Origin: Lantana camara
Lineage: Eukaryota; Streptophyta; Magnoliopsida; Lamiales; Verbenaceae
Length of the DNA stretch: 64,000 nt
Direction: 5' to 3'
Assembly (NCBI GenBank): GCA_037501455.1
Contig: CM074863.1
Span: 14,380,001-14,444,000 of the forward strand
Both the position numbers and the translations under genes were made by a program. Each line of letters begins with the position of its first letter. Position 1 is the stretch's first letter. Shown in pieces: positions 1-10,828 of the stretch. The notes beneath the pieces are model-generated. The model saw only the letters and a program-made list of their open reading frames with translations, made no database searches and had not been told where the DNA came from.

Positions 1-167
1 AAAAGATGGCATCATTAAAATTAATCAATTCAAATAATAATGTAACTTATATAATTATCGACATTTATGTAATTTCTTAAACTTCAGGAGAAGTTTGTGT
101 ATTATAACCGGGTTAAAATCATGGTTTGTTTGCATAGTTACCCTATAAACAATTATATTATCATTTA

Positions 168-245
168 AATCACGTGGGATTGGCCACATGACAAGGCTTG
201 ATCTCGACAAGATCGCAGGTTCAAATTCCCTTATCTTCATGGGGT
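168..245 (+). repeat. tRNA-derived SINE-like remnant
   Basis: The segment has an A-box-like GGCCACATGACAAGG stretch and, about 35 bases later, a B-box-like GGTTCAAATTCC. This is the internal RNA polymerase III promoter layout of tRNA-derived SINEs. No poly-A tail or target duplication is visible, so it is either an old 5' fragment or a chance match. Confidence 0.35.
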
Positions 246-273
246 AAGTTAATTATAAATCCTTTATACGTGC

Positions 274-3200
274 TGTGACGCCCCGAGCGTGGAGCTATCA
301 CATCCCCCGCACTAGAACCCAACACGTATATAAAATGGGCAATCCATATACATGTTAAGCGCTAGCGAACGGGAGACACTCAAGACCACACCTAGCTAGG
401 CGGCACTAGACAAACAGTCGTCAGAGAAGCATGCAATAGCGGAAGCGAATTAAATCATTCAACATATAAGGGCCACGAGCCTGCATCATTTAAAACATAT
501 AATTTCCATTTCGATCGCAAAAAGTAAATAAGGCTCACGACAACAGTAAGGTACTACACTAGGTACACTATTCATAAGTATCAAAAGTTGGAACGAGAGG
601 TACCAATACGCATATACATGCTGGCCGGTAAAATACAAGCGACAAAAGATAATCCTAGACGGACTCAAAATGACAAAAGACATGACTCAAACGCCGCCTA
701 GCTGACTCCGACCTGCAACCAATAGGGTAACAAGAAAGAGAGAAGGAGAGGGTCAGTCGAGTGACTGGTGAGGCGGTAACAATATACAAGATATATACGA
801 TGCAAGAGAGAGATATGCAATGCAAGATAAACACATCCCCTCGATCCGATATATTCTCAATTTCAAGAACAAGACAATCATTTCCTTTCAAAAGCCATGA
901 AGTATATCGGATTAAGGGTTTCAATCGATCAATCGGTACCGAGCAATGCCGTTCTCCAACCTTTACTTCACAATCAATCAATAACAAGAACAATAAACCA
1001 TCCATCACACCCGGTAACGGAAAGGGTTGATCAGCCCTAACCGTCCAATAGTCCAGACGAGTCATAGCCCATTTCAGTACTATGCTCCTTCGGTGTACCG
1101 GCACAGTAGACACGCAATACCACCAACCTCCGATGATAATACGTGCCCCCGTAGAGGTCGCGATTAAGGTTCACCGTCGGCCCGATACCTTCCCGGATTC
1201 CCTCGTACACGTTGCCTCGGATCCCTTCCCAATAGAACCATGCTATTGGGGCCATCAATCAATAACAAGAGCTCGGATCATGCAATGCGTGGAAACCATT
1301 TTCATTTTCTATCAAAGTCTTTCTCAAGAGCATGAACACACGTCGGAGAATATATCTATAACCCATTTAGTACTTGGAAATTAGTTTTCAAATAACATTA
1401 AATCGGTAGACAATCATGTACTTACTAAATATAGGGTTATATAGCTATATCTACATTCACAAGCGGGGTAAACGATTCAAATCATGAAGGCCATACGGGT
1501 TTAGGTTATTGGTTACAGCAAGAAGATAAACCTCACCTGGATAACGTCGACAAAAGGAAGAGACAGGACAAAGTAACTAGACCACCGGGTCCTTAGGAGG
1601 ATCACCTAGACAAGTGACGATTACCAATACAATTAGACTTAGTAAAACCAAGTATAGACGCTCGACAATGTATTGCAATGTCATGAGATGGGATAAGATG
1701 TAATAAAAGTCATAAAATGGCATGAGCATGTTTATATGTACGATTAATGCCACGTAATTCAATTAAACATGTAATCGTGCCATATCATGTGCAAGGTAAC
1801 ATTTATGTGGCTGGAAATTTGGAATATGTACTACAAAAACCATGGAAATGAGCGAGGGAAAACATTATAGCAGAGTTCATGCAACATTCATGTAGGAACA
1901 TTTATGCAGAAACTTTATTCATGCACACGTAGAAAATTCGTCATAACTTATTGCTCGGATAGTATTTTAACAAACCGTATAATTCCTAATAAACTAGACA
2001 ACCATGTCTTTCAAATGGTACAGGTCTCAACCCCTAATTGTTTCTGTAAAATTACAGATTTCAGAGCAAAAGTGATGAAAAACAGAATTAACGCTGCAGA
2101 AACACATTTCCAAAAAGTTTACTGTTACCCTATCAAATGAAGTCGGATTAATCTGAAAGTTTACGCGGATATACTCGATACATTCATAAGTACCCCTGTA
2201 AAACAGTTCTGAGAAATTCATACATTTGATCACTCTTTTTAAGCTGTTAATCCAGATCAGAAAACAAGGGACAGCTGAGTCGTTTTGAATTTTTCTCAGG
2301 TATCAAATGGACTCGGATTAACATAAAATTTGACGTACATAAACCTTAATATACTAGGAATATCCAGTTAAAACAGTTTTGAAAACCGAGGTCGTATGAG
2401 TTCAAAATTTACGTCGGAATTCTCTGCGTATAAGCTGTCAAAGTTCAGACAATACAGCAACTTGGCTGCAGCGACACCTTTCAAAGACCGGTCTGTTTAC
2501 CACATCAAACGAAGTCGGAAAATTCTGAAACTTAATAGGTATACTCTCAACGCATATAGGTACTCCTCTGTAAAACGGTTTTGCAAAATTCGAAGGTTTA
2601 GTCCCTCTGATCAGCTGCTGTTCTAGATCAGAAAACAGGGCAAAAACAGGGGACTGCGGCATCTTTCGGGATTTTTTCGAGGTATCAAACGGGCTCGGAA
2701 AATTACGAAATTTGGCAGATACGAACTTTAATATGTTATTAATCTCCAGTTAAAACAGTTTTTGAAAACGGCATCGCACGAGCTCGGAATTTACATTTGA
2801 ATTTTCTACAGTCTTGCTGTCACATAAGAAAAAGGCCAAGAACTCATGCTGAAACAAAACGACATCACTCCTAAACATATAAAACACTTGAAACTCAGTA
2901 ATTCATGCTTTTCAGACTATCAAATCCACAAAGTTTATGTAGTACATCAATAGTCAGATTCGCAACCAAGCACAAATCATGAATTTATCAAGGAATTCAT
3001 TTTATAACATGTTTCTTAAGGTATTCAATCACAACTTCAGTAAAATCATAAGATTGTTCTCTCTCCGCATTGTAAATCTTCCAATTAACTAAGGATTTAA
3101 GAAAAACAGTAATTTCCAATCACGTAGCTTGATTTCAATCATTGTTATGCATATAGTCCCCAATTCCAACAAAAGAATCAACAATCCTAAACAATTTCTA

Positions 3201-3877
3201 GTAGAACACTACCATGGTATATTCAAGAAAGGAGAAAGAAGAACGAAGGGACCTTACCTTGCTGTTGCACAGATAGAGAAAAGAGGTGGGTGATGGTGGT
3301 TTGTAGGTGTACGTGAGAAGAAGCAAGGAGAATAGATGTGTTTTTCCTCTAATTGTCTTCAAGTGTGCAGAAATAAGGAAGGGTGATGTTACTACGTGAG
3401 GGAACTTCAGAGATTGAATTCCTCTTCATTCCCATTTGTTTTCTTCAAAATTTTAATGAATAAAGAATGTGGATAAATGAGAGCTAACATGAAAGGTGGA
3501 GGATTGGGAGGTGCCATACGTGTAATGGCAAAGAAAATCAGCCAAAATCTGAATAAAATATTATTATTTGCAATTAAGCCCCTAAACAAAATACTTATTA
3601 TGTAAAGTACCCTAAAATTCTAAATAAGAGAAATTAAATTCAAATTAGTTTTGTTGAAATTATGAAAAGATCTCTTAAATTGACATTTAGCATATAACTC
3701 AATTAGTTCAAGTAAATTGGAAATTACGTCATGCTTAGAGACAATTAAGCACATATTATCTAGAGAAAACAATTAAGGCCAATAAAATACGAGGTTATAA
3801 ATTGGTAAATAAACGTGTAGCTCCAAAACTCATACGTAACGTTGTCTTATCCTATTCCGGAGAAGTGGGGCGTTACA
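274..3877. mobile_element. Solo LTR (Ty3/gypsy-like), 3.6 kb
   Basis: The element begins TGTGACGCCCC and ends GGGGCGTTACA, so it has TG...CA ends inside an 11-bp imperfect inverted repeat. It is flanked by the 5-bp direct repeat CGTGC (269-273 and 3878-3882), the duplication size made by LTR-retrotransposon integrases. No gag or pol reading frame lies inside; the only open frames are short and antisense to each other. A lone LTR left by recombination between two LTRs is the simplest reading. The long LTR and the TGT(G/A)ACGCCCC ends suggest a chromovirus of the Tekay/Del type, which is an inference from general familiarity. Orientation is not resolved. A non-autonomous element lacking genes is the alternative. 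Confidence 0.7.
2131..2830. repeat. Degenerate tandem duplication inside the solo LTR
   Basis: Two diverged copies of a roughly 375-bp unit lie head to tail: 2131 onward matches 2503 onward, and 2301 onward matches 2683 onward. Each unit is itself made of two related halves that both start near (T/C)ATCAAA(C/T)G..(C/G)TCGGA and later share GTTAAAACAG or GTAAAACAG. The pattern suggests an old 170-200 bp repeat that doubled and then doubled again. Confidence 0.6.
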
Positions 3878-4026
3878 CGTGCTCTCTAAAGTTATTCCCT
3901 GCACTGGGGATTATATTATCATTTTATAAATTTGGAATGACGATGAGTCAGGTCTAAACTAAATTTTAACGTGCCTCTTCACTGCAACCAATTTATATCA
4001 TTACTTTATATATACAATACTATTTA

Positions 4027-4303
4027 GGGAAAAAGTTTTTTTGCCATCTGAACTTTGCGCATTTTTGCAATTTACCATCCCAATAAACTTTTGTTGCAAA
4101 CCACCATCTAAACTTTTTTTTAGTGGTTTTGACTAAAAAACATGACACGTGGCATGTTTATAAAACATACACGTTAGTTGTATTTTCACCAAAACCACCA
4201 AAAGAAAAGTTTAGATGGTGGTATGTTACAAATGTAAAGATTGGATGGTGGTTTGCAATGAAAGTTTGTTGGAATGGTAAATTGAAAAAAGAGACTTTTC
4301 CCC
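4027..4303. mobile_element. Mutator-like MITE (277 bp)
   Basis: The first and last roughly 85 bases are inverted repeats of each other, starting GGGAAAAAG and ending CTTTTCCCC. The element is flanked by an exact 9-bp direct repeat, TACTATTTA (4018-4026 and 4304-4312). Long terminal inverted repeats with a 9-bp target duplication are the hallmark of the Mutator superfamily. It has no coding capacity. Because the duplication is exact, insertion was probably not very old. Confidence 0.85.
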
Positions 4304-4312
4304 TACTATTTA

Positions 4313-4794
4313 TAATTCAACTACTCATGTGGCACAAAACCCCCCAAAACAAAAGCAATGCATGACACTGGATTATTCACTTGTATATTCTCAAATTTAG
4401 ACTCTTGAATGCACTGAAAAGTGAAGGAGGAGCATGAGAATTTAACAAAATATTGCTCTAAAGTTGTTTTTTTAGTTGGACAACTTTAGTGGTTGACTTG
4501 TCTTTTCCACTACTAAGTAACTCTCCTAAGGTTTGAAAATTACGAATTCCCCCTTAAGCCGTTATCTCCAACGTTAAATTTAACAGAATCTATGATTTTA
4601 TTATTTTACCCATCAAATCCTAAAACTCAGGATTCAGGGAGTATATCTGTATATATAATGAAAAGTCTAAAAACAAGCAAATGATTCATAGACTAATGTT
4701 TCTCACTAATGTTTTAGGTACGTTGACCAAAATACAAAAGGATTTATAATTGGAAAGAAACATACTCTGGAGGCATTAAACATCTGGAATGTCA
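4313..4794. other. Intergenic, no gene seen
   Basis: AT-rich intergenic DNA. The only structure noticed is a small potential hairpin near 4458-4490 in which AAAGTTGT pairs with ACAACTTT. Confidence 0.6.
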
Positions 4795-5450
4795 TTACCA
4801 GAATTGGGTGCGCCGAACTACCAAGCCATCATGTTGCCAAACCAAACAGACAACACCCTGCCTAGATCCTCTTCGACGATGTATTTGTCCAAATATGGTG
4901 CAACCACCATACACAATGGGAACGGGATTAACATAGCCAACAACATGTGGCATTTTGTATGAAATATAAGAGGGAGGCATAGACCAAGTAAAGCCTCCAC
5001 CACCCTCAGGTCGCTCCCTAATCCTAGGGTATATGTCCAAGCCATTGCCTTATATGACAATAACGAGCACCCAAAAAATGAATATGTAAGTTTTGCAAAC
5101 TCGTTCGGGTATCTAGCAGGCACATACTTCGCGATAACAATACCGCCGACCATCAAAAGCCTACTAAGAAGTTTTCTAATCAAAGGGTGTCTACGTCCAA
5201 GAAAATTCCAAAACTTTAAAATGAATGGTCCACCTATATATGAGTGCCCCCAGGTAGGTCCCCACTCCAAAACCCATTCCTTTCTTAATATCCTCTGCAT
5301 GAAATGATACTTTAAGATTTACACTTTCTTTTGGGATTCCAGACTTGTGTCTCCTTACGAGACTGGCAAAAAAGATGGTGCCAGCAATGTAGGCTACACC
5401 CCCAAATACACCGCAACTAACCGGAGGGCCGACATTGTAACCATAATCTA
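4795..5450 (-). pseudogene. Unrecognised, broken membrane-protein-like coding remnant
   Basis: On the - strand an AG acceptor at about 5451 is followed by an open frame of about 85 codons (5450 to 5191). An overlapping frame takes over to 4818 (from 5300), and a third covers 5040-4795. The translations are rich in hydrophobic stretches separated by short basic loops, as in a multi-span transporter, and the hydrophobicity moves from one frame to the next, which suggests frameshifts in a former gene. I could not assign the family with confidence: transporters of the EamA/WAT1 or major-facilitator type were considered but no signature motif is visible. It could also be chance reading frames. Confidence 0.3.
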
Positions 5451-5523
5451 AAAATAAAATAAAAAATGAGATGTTGTAAATCAAAGAAGAAATATTAATA
5501 GATATGAATAAATATTGGTACAC

Positions 5524-6216
5524 CCCCTCGTGTTAGCTATATCCCAAGTATAATCAGTTTCTTTAGGTATTAAAAATTACATATAGACTAGTCATTGAAT
5601 TGCTAGTTTTGCCCTTGCATTTAAATAAACATAATAGGGGGAATTAAGTCTATTATCTCAGAGACACCGGTAATTGCAAAACAATAGCATTAAGTGTTGC
5701 ATCAATAACATGGAGTCATTTGATATTTAGTACAAAAACATTCCAAAAAATTATGTCAATACCCCTCTCCAAAGAATGTTTTGCAACAAATCCCAACTTT
5801 CCTAATTCCTACACCCAGTAGTTTTTGAAAAAATACAAAACCTCATATCTGATTGTGCATATACTTATCTTCATCTAATACTGCTAATTGCTATTGATAC
5901 ATTTTAATTGTTTAAAACTTATCTCATTTACTTCAATTGTTCAAATGTCAATGCCACCGCCAACATCGCCTATCTTCTTGACAGGGTCGGCCAATCACTC
6001 TGTCAGGGTCACGTCGATATTATGATCGTCTTCCTTATTGATTGTTAATTTTTTTGGTCTTTTTTCAGTTGAAATTGAATATAACCATTTCTTATAATCA
6101 AACTTCAGCTTCTCACTTTCCTATGATTGTTACATAGTCCAGCTGTCCATGGAATTTCTCACTAGGGCATCTCATTTTCCTGTGCACGTTTCGGGGAAAA
6201 CGTCTACTATTTTAAG
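5524..6216. other. Intergenic, no gene seen
   Basis: AT-rich DNA without a convincing reading frame, RNA gene or repeat end. It leads up to the SINE that starts near 6235. Confidence 0.6.
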
Positions 6217-6234
6217 TTCTACAAGGTAGTCTCC

Positions 6235-6332
6235 AATAGGTATTGACCTAAGTGATTTTTTTCAAGGTAATGACTCAGGTTCGAATTCTATTTGGCTTTT
6301 GGGGGCGTGTGTTAAAAACAAAAAAAAAAAGG
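6235..6332 (+). repeat. tRNA-derived SINE, older copy
   Basis: The segment shows an A-box-like TTGACCTAAGTGATT, a B-box CAGGTTCGAATTC, a GTGTGTT stretch and an A-rich tail. Imperfect direct repeats around AAGGTAGTC(T/A)CC flank it (about 6217-6234 and 6333-6350). It resembles the SINE at 32149-32246 in layout and length, so the two probably belong to one family. Confidence 0.6.
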
Positions 6333-6709
6333 TTTTATAAGGTAGTCACCTACTTAATTCTTATGATTGATTATTAACTTGTACCGTAACCTTTGAACTT
6401 CCTAACTGTATATAATAATGAGCTCAATGAAATACTTAATAAACTTTCTCATTATAGATGATGATAATAGTTGACTAAAAGCTCAAACATGAAACAATCA
6501 TTTACATGTTAATGGCATATAAGATCGGTTAGTATTGTAGGTAGAGTGTGTTTTTTTTTTTTTTTTCTTTTTATAAATCAAATAAAATTTAAAAAAAAAA
6601 AGTCGAAGAGATCAAACTCTCTCACTTAATAATTAATATAATATAATTACTAAATTTACATTAGATAAATGTATAAATAATATAAGATACTGTCATATTA
6701 CTATATTAG

Positions 6710-6822
6710 GCCAACAGGGGTTGGCCAAGTGGTCTGAGGGTTGATTCTCGAAGGCAAAGACCCGAGTTCAAATCCCTCTGGCCATTTGGGGTGTGTGTGT
6801 TAAAAATAAAAAAAAAAAAAAA
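6710..6822 (+). repeat. tRNA-derived SINE with exact 15-bp duplication
   Basis: The A-box TTGGCCAAGTGGT and B-box GAGTTCAAATCCC are well preserved and are followed by a GT-rich stretch and a long A-rich tail. The exact direct repeat ATATTACTATATTAG stands on both sides (6695-6709 and 6823-6837), which is the product of LINE-driven retroposition. The intact duplication and boxes point to a recent insertion. Confidence 0.85.
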
Positions 6823-6910
6823 ATATTACTATATTAGTATTAAAAAAAAAGTAATTAAAACATATGAGAAAAAGACAGAAAAAGGTAAAAGAAAAAGAAC
6901 ATGAAAAAAA

Positions 6911-7099
6911 TTGAATCAAAGTGAGAAAAAAGAAAAATCTAGTGAGCTTGTAGACCAAGAGTCCTTAAATGAGGATGAGGTTCACAACCTGGAACAGGAA
7001 GACTCGATTGTGGATAGTGTTAAGTCCGTTTTTCGTGCTTGTTTTAATTGGGAAATCAACACTTTATTGTACGTTTTTAAGATTAATTGTAATTTTTGA
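6911..7099 (+). pseudogene. Short acidic open frame, possible gene fragment cut by an LTR
   Basis: An open frame of about 62 codons is rich in glutamate, aspartate and serine at its start, then turns into sequence without protein character near 7060. The same reading phase reopens after the Athila/Tat-like LTR at 8639 with a lysine-rich, protein-like stretch. That fits one coding region split by the LTR, but no homology was recognised and the gene may not be real. Confidence 0.25.
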
Positions 7100-8620
7100 T
7101 CCCTTCTCAAGTACAAACGACAATGGAGTAAGATGTACGAAAAACGGGACGAAAATGAAGAAAAATGGACATAAGAGCAAAAAGTCGAAAGTTGACCAAA
7201 ATGAGGTCACGCCTGCTGCTTTTCAGTCGCGGGCGCGACCGTGTATTGTTCGGATGAATTTTGCCAAATAAAATGCCAAATCTCGAAAGTTGGGAAAAAT
7301 AGGGTCGCGACCGCGACCTCTTCTATGCCCATTTCCAGTCGCGGGTCCGACTAGTTATTTTTGATATTTTTCTGCCGAATTTTTGGAGCGAATCTCGAAG
7401 CATGAGGAAAAATGGGTCACGAGTCGCGGCCGCGACCAAGTAGAAAACATGATTTTATTAGTTGGTCGCGGGTGCGACCGTTTTATGCCTATTTTCGGTC
7501 GCGACCGCGACCCTGTGCAGACACGTTTTTTCGGATTTTGGCAGTTTATCAGCAGTTTTTGGTCAGAATTTAAATAAGGGGGAGAACTTCCCCACTTAGG
7601 AGGATCGGACAAGACAGAAAAGAAGAGAAGAAAAAAGTCAGTTTTTGGGGAAAAAGAACGGTTCCATGGAGAAGAAGATTTCTGGAGGAAGTTCTTGAAG
7701 ACGAGAGTCGACATTTTCCACAAGTTCCTTTCTACTTTAGTTATTTACTTTCAGTCGAATAAGTACTCTTAATTTCAGTTTAAGTTTTGAATTATCTAGA
7801 CATAACTTTAGGGTTTGAATGTTTCTTAATTTATTGGCTTTCAAGACTTCATATATTACGATTTCCATGTTGAATTCTAAGTCCTTATGTTTTAGTAATA
7901 TAAATTTTAATTATAGCATGAGTACTTAAATTATCTAGGCATGGGAATGAATGCATGTATGCTAGGTGTTTGAAATAATGTCTGAATAAGTGATTTACTC
8001 CTTGAATTTATGAAAACTTGAGTAAATTCATATACAACGGGTTGGCCATCCGAAGTATATTCCTTAAAGTTATTCCATTTTCGAAAGAATTGTAGTAACT
8101 TGGATGTTTTCATAAAAGTTGGATCTTAGAGTTAAAGAAATTTGACCCTTTTTCAGCTATCTAAGTAGATTATTTGAATTACGCCAAGCCGTTGATTTAA
8201 GAATCTCTTTTGTCTTAATTGATTGATTAAATCTATTATTGGATATTTGTGGATTTAACACACACCTTGGATTCGAAAGAATTTATGGTATAACTTACTA
8301 ACAAGATTAAAGGAGTAATTCCACTAATTAGAACATTATTAGAACTCTAGTTACATGTATCATTCCCTAGCCTATTGTTCTCTTTGAATTAAATTGTAAG
8401 TATTTACGTTTATTAGTTAAGTTAAACTCAATTATTACATCCTCATAACTTGTTTTACCTCAGTCTAATGAATGGAGATTGGTATACGAATAATCATTGA
8501 TTCACCCTTCCCTGTGGATACGACCCCTTGTGCTACAAAGTGATATTTAGCTTGCACTTGGGCTTTCAAACGAATTACAAATTCTAATCATTACTTGATA
8601 GCATTCATATGCTAGAGAAA
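7088..8620 (+). mobile_element. Athila/Tat-like LTR remnant (Ty3/gypsy), approximate ends
   Basis: Near 8507-8535 the sequence reads CCCTGTGGATACGACCCC followed by TTGTGCTACA and TTGCACTTGG, a phrase characteristic of the 3' part of Athila/Tat-group LTRs in dicots. Upstream lies the CG-rich repeated block and then a long AT-rich stretch without reading frames. No 5-bp duplication could be fixed and there is no internal domain beside it, so a solo or truncated LTR is inferred. The ends are given to within roughly 50 bases. Confidence 0.5.
7226..7512. repeat. Six copies of a CG-rich palindromic motif
   Basis: A 15-16 bp motif of the form GTCGCG(G/A)(N)(N)GCGACC occurs at about 7226, 7303, 7338, 7423, 7464 and 7497 in otherwise AT-rich DNA. 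Two copies read GGTCGCGACCGCGACC exactly, and the others vary in the centre. The motif is nearly self-complementary. Confidence 0.75.
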
Positions 8621-8638
8621 GAGTTTTGATAGAGTAAA

Positions 8639-9176
8639 TTGGGTATATCAGATAGAATCATTGAGCCTGATTTTCCTGTAAACCAGAAAAAGAAAAAGAC
8701 TCAAAATCGCATGAAGTCAGGCAAAAAGCATAAATACGAGGAAACGTTCAAGTCTCAAGATGACCATTCTATTATTAGAGAGCTTTTTGAAACAGTTCCA
8801 AAAAAGACGTCGCATCTACCTGAGTCTGTCATAGATTTGACCATTTATGTTGAAAATATGTTGGGAAAAAAAAATTCTCAGTATTCAGCTGACACTACTA
8901 GTCATAAGAAATGTGTCTATCCCTGAGATATACAAGAAGAACGGGTTCATAGAGGATGATCCAGAGACATTCAAATAGATGGCTCCCTCTAAACGCTCAA
9001 ATTCGTTTAATAGAAATATGGAGAATATATCGTTTTTTCAAGGCATTGGTGAAAGTTCTAGAGTTTTGAAGAGATCCTTATCTGAAGAAGCTCGCTTCGA
9101 TTGGCCGGTAACTTATAAAGATGGAGATAGCGAAGAAATTGATGAAGATACCTTTGGTCTAGATACTTTATTTTAG
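8639..9176 (+). pseudogene. Unrecognised lysine- and serine-rich coding remnant
   Basis: An open stretch of 95 codons (8639-8926) reads as a lysine-rich, helical protein segment. It is followed after stops and a probable frameshift around 8920-8980 by another 65 codons (8979-9176) ending in a strongly acidic tail. The composition looks like coding DNA. The first half shares its phase with the acidic frame at 6911-7099 on the other side of the LTR-like block. I do not recognise the family. It may be a host gene fragment interrupted by the LTR or part of the retroelement. Confidence 0.3.
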
Positions 9177-9434
9177 AGGAAGTAGTACTTCCTTCTATTC
9201 GTTTTTTTTTTAACCTTTGGTTGTATTTGTTTTTTTTCTGTTTGTTATTTTGAGGTGGTGTCCTCTATAAAATTCTCTTTATTTTAAAAAAAAGCGAGAA
9301 AAAAGAAAATTTTAGACATAAATAAAAAATTAACACTTTGTTCATGTGAGGAAAATAAATAATAAAAAGACAAAAAATAAAAACTCCAAAAAAAACCCAA
9401 AAAAACTACTCAATAGTCTAATACTTAATATAAT
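9177..9434. other. AT-rich spacer
   Basis: Thymine- and adenine-rich DNA without a reading frame; nothing else was seen. Confidence 0.6.
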
Positions 9435-9447
9435 AGTAATAAATGCA

Positions 9448-10102
9448 CCAATGGGCAATTGACTCAAGTGTATAGGGGCTTGAGTTCACTTAAGTAAGGT
9501 CTCGGGTTCTAACCTTGTTGCTGTAAAAAACTATGTTGGGAGAGTTCCTCATAATAAGCGCCTTCAGCTATCTCGAGAGATTAGTTCTTCACTCAATTGG
9601 GTGGACTCGAGAGATTAGTTCTTCACTCAATTGGGTGGGAGGAAACTCTAAGAGATCAAAAGGCCGAGAGATTGGTCCTTCACTCAATTGGGTGGGGGGA
9701 AACTCTGAGAGATCAAAAGGCCGAGAGATTGGTCCTTCACTCAATTGGGTGGAGGGAAACTCTGAGAGATCAAAAAGCCGCAATAAGCGCATTCAACTAT
9801 CTCGAGAGATTAGTCCTTTACTCAATTGGGTGTGAGAGTTCCGGGGGGGGGCTCTGAGAGATCAAACAGTCGTAATAAGCGTCTTCAACTATCTCGAGAG
9901 ATTAGTCCTTCACTCAATTGGGTGTGGGGAAACTCTCGAGAGATTAGTTCTTTACTGAATTGTGTGGGGGAAACTTTGAGAGATAAAAAATAAAAAATAA
10001 AAAAAGTAACAAATACAGACGGGCCTGGTCCAACGGTCAGCTATCTCAGAGATTAATTCTTCACTCAATTGGGTGGGGGAAAACTCTGAGAGATCAAAAA
10101 AA
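9448..10102 (+). repeat. SINE with an expanded tandem 3' region
   Basis: The left end matches the SINE at 61717-61892: an A-box region ACCAATGGGCAATTGACTC, a B-box CTCGGGTTCTAAC, then a segment with AATAAGCGCCTTCA. The 3' segment that begins AGAGATTAGT and contains CTCAATTGGGTG is present about eight times (near 9575, 9607, 9666, 9723, 9801, 9894, 9936 and 10046). Three of these copies are in a regular array of about 58 bp (9608-9777). The direct repeat AGTAATAAATGCA flanks the whole (9435-9447 and 10103-10115). A further imperfect copy of the flank at 9996-10022 shows that the last duplication took in host DNA next to the tail. Confidence 0.8.
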
Positions 10103-10115
10103 AGTAATAAATGCA

Positions 10116-10486
10116 GACGGGCCGGTCTGGATTCTCATACCAAAAGAAAATATCTTCTCCAAATTTGTAACCCTCACGTCAATCATCAAATTCATTTGTG
10201 TTTTTTAAGAAAGCAAATCCTTATGGCTTCTCCCAGCCACAACTCTGTCCAAGCTATTAGTAATTCAAGTAACAATAACAAGTAAAAATTCTATAATAAC
10301 TGACGAGTAGTTCCAGTTAGAAAACTACATCGAGAAACATAACCCCAAGGGTGATATTAAAGTTCTTGATATCTTACGCTTGGTTGTCCTGGTGAGATAT
10401 TTCAAAATCATCATCACCTAAGGCATCAGCAATACTCCTGCGAACCCATGTTTCCCCTTCGAATGAACCATTTTCAAAGCGGCTTC
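10116..10486 (+). pseudogene. Gene scraps, possible hAT transposase tail
   Basis: A short open frame from ATG 10225 runs 20 codons to a stop at 10285, with a donor-like GTAAAA next to it. From about 10355 the + strand reads, with stops, a stretch of the LDIL...RYF...P type that faintly resembles the C-terminal dimerisation region of hAT transposases. It is cut at 10486 by copia element A. The hAT call rests on pattern only and is weak. Confidence 0.2.
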
Positions 10487-10689
10487 TGTCTTTATAGTCG
10501 ATAAGTATTTACTTTGGGTTGAGGTTAAATTAGTTAACCTCCCACTTTAGGCACACGTGTTAAATGTTGTTGCCACATATCTTGTATATATAATGAACAT
10601 ATGTACATTATTCATTACTGAATAAGATTTCTTTTCAAGTTTTTCTCCCTCAGCTCAATTCTCTCTCCATGCTTGTTACAGACTTATCA
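10487..10689 (+). repeat. 5' LTR of copia A
   Basis: This 203-bp LTR ends ACTTATCA directly before the primer-binding site. It contains TTGTATATATAATG as a likely TATA region and an initiator-side tract rich in CT. Its start is set by comparison with the 3' LTR, which begins right after the G13 tract. Confidence 0.75.
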
Positions 10690-10701
10690 TGGTATCAGTT
10701 G
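10690..10701 (+). other. Primer-binding site of copia A (tRNA-iMet type)
   Basis: TGGTATCAG directly follows the LTR end and matches the 3' end complement of initiator methionine tRNA. The next bases (TTG) depart from the usual AGC, so the site is shortened or mutated. Confidence 0.75.
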
Positions 10702-10828
10702 ACTTTGGGTTTTCCCCAATTTGATTTCATCACGCTTCCTCGATTTCTTCCGCGATTCATCTACTTTCTTGCTTTAATCTGGTTTTCGTGTTCCTGTTCG
10801 TGTTTCCGATCATCATCTCCGATTACCG

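Noticed and set aside
4123..4365. 80-codon open frame on the + strand
   Set aside because: It lies almost wholly within the Mutator-like MITE and runs through its inverted arm.
9533..9857. Repetitive open frames with the peptide SLNWV or LHSIGW
   Set aside because: They are translations of the tandem SINE 3' repeat, open in more than one frame and on both strands.
9575..10070. CRISPR-like array
   Set aside because: Repeats are of unequal spacing, spacers are themselves repeated, and the setting is a plant SINE.
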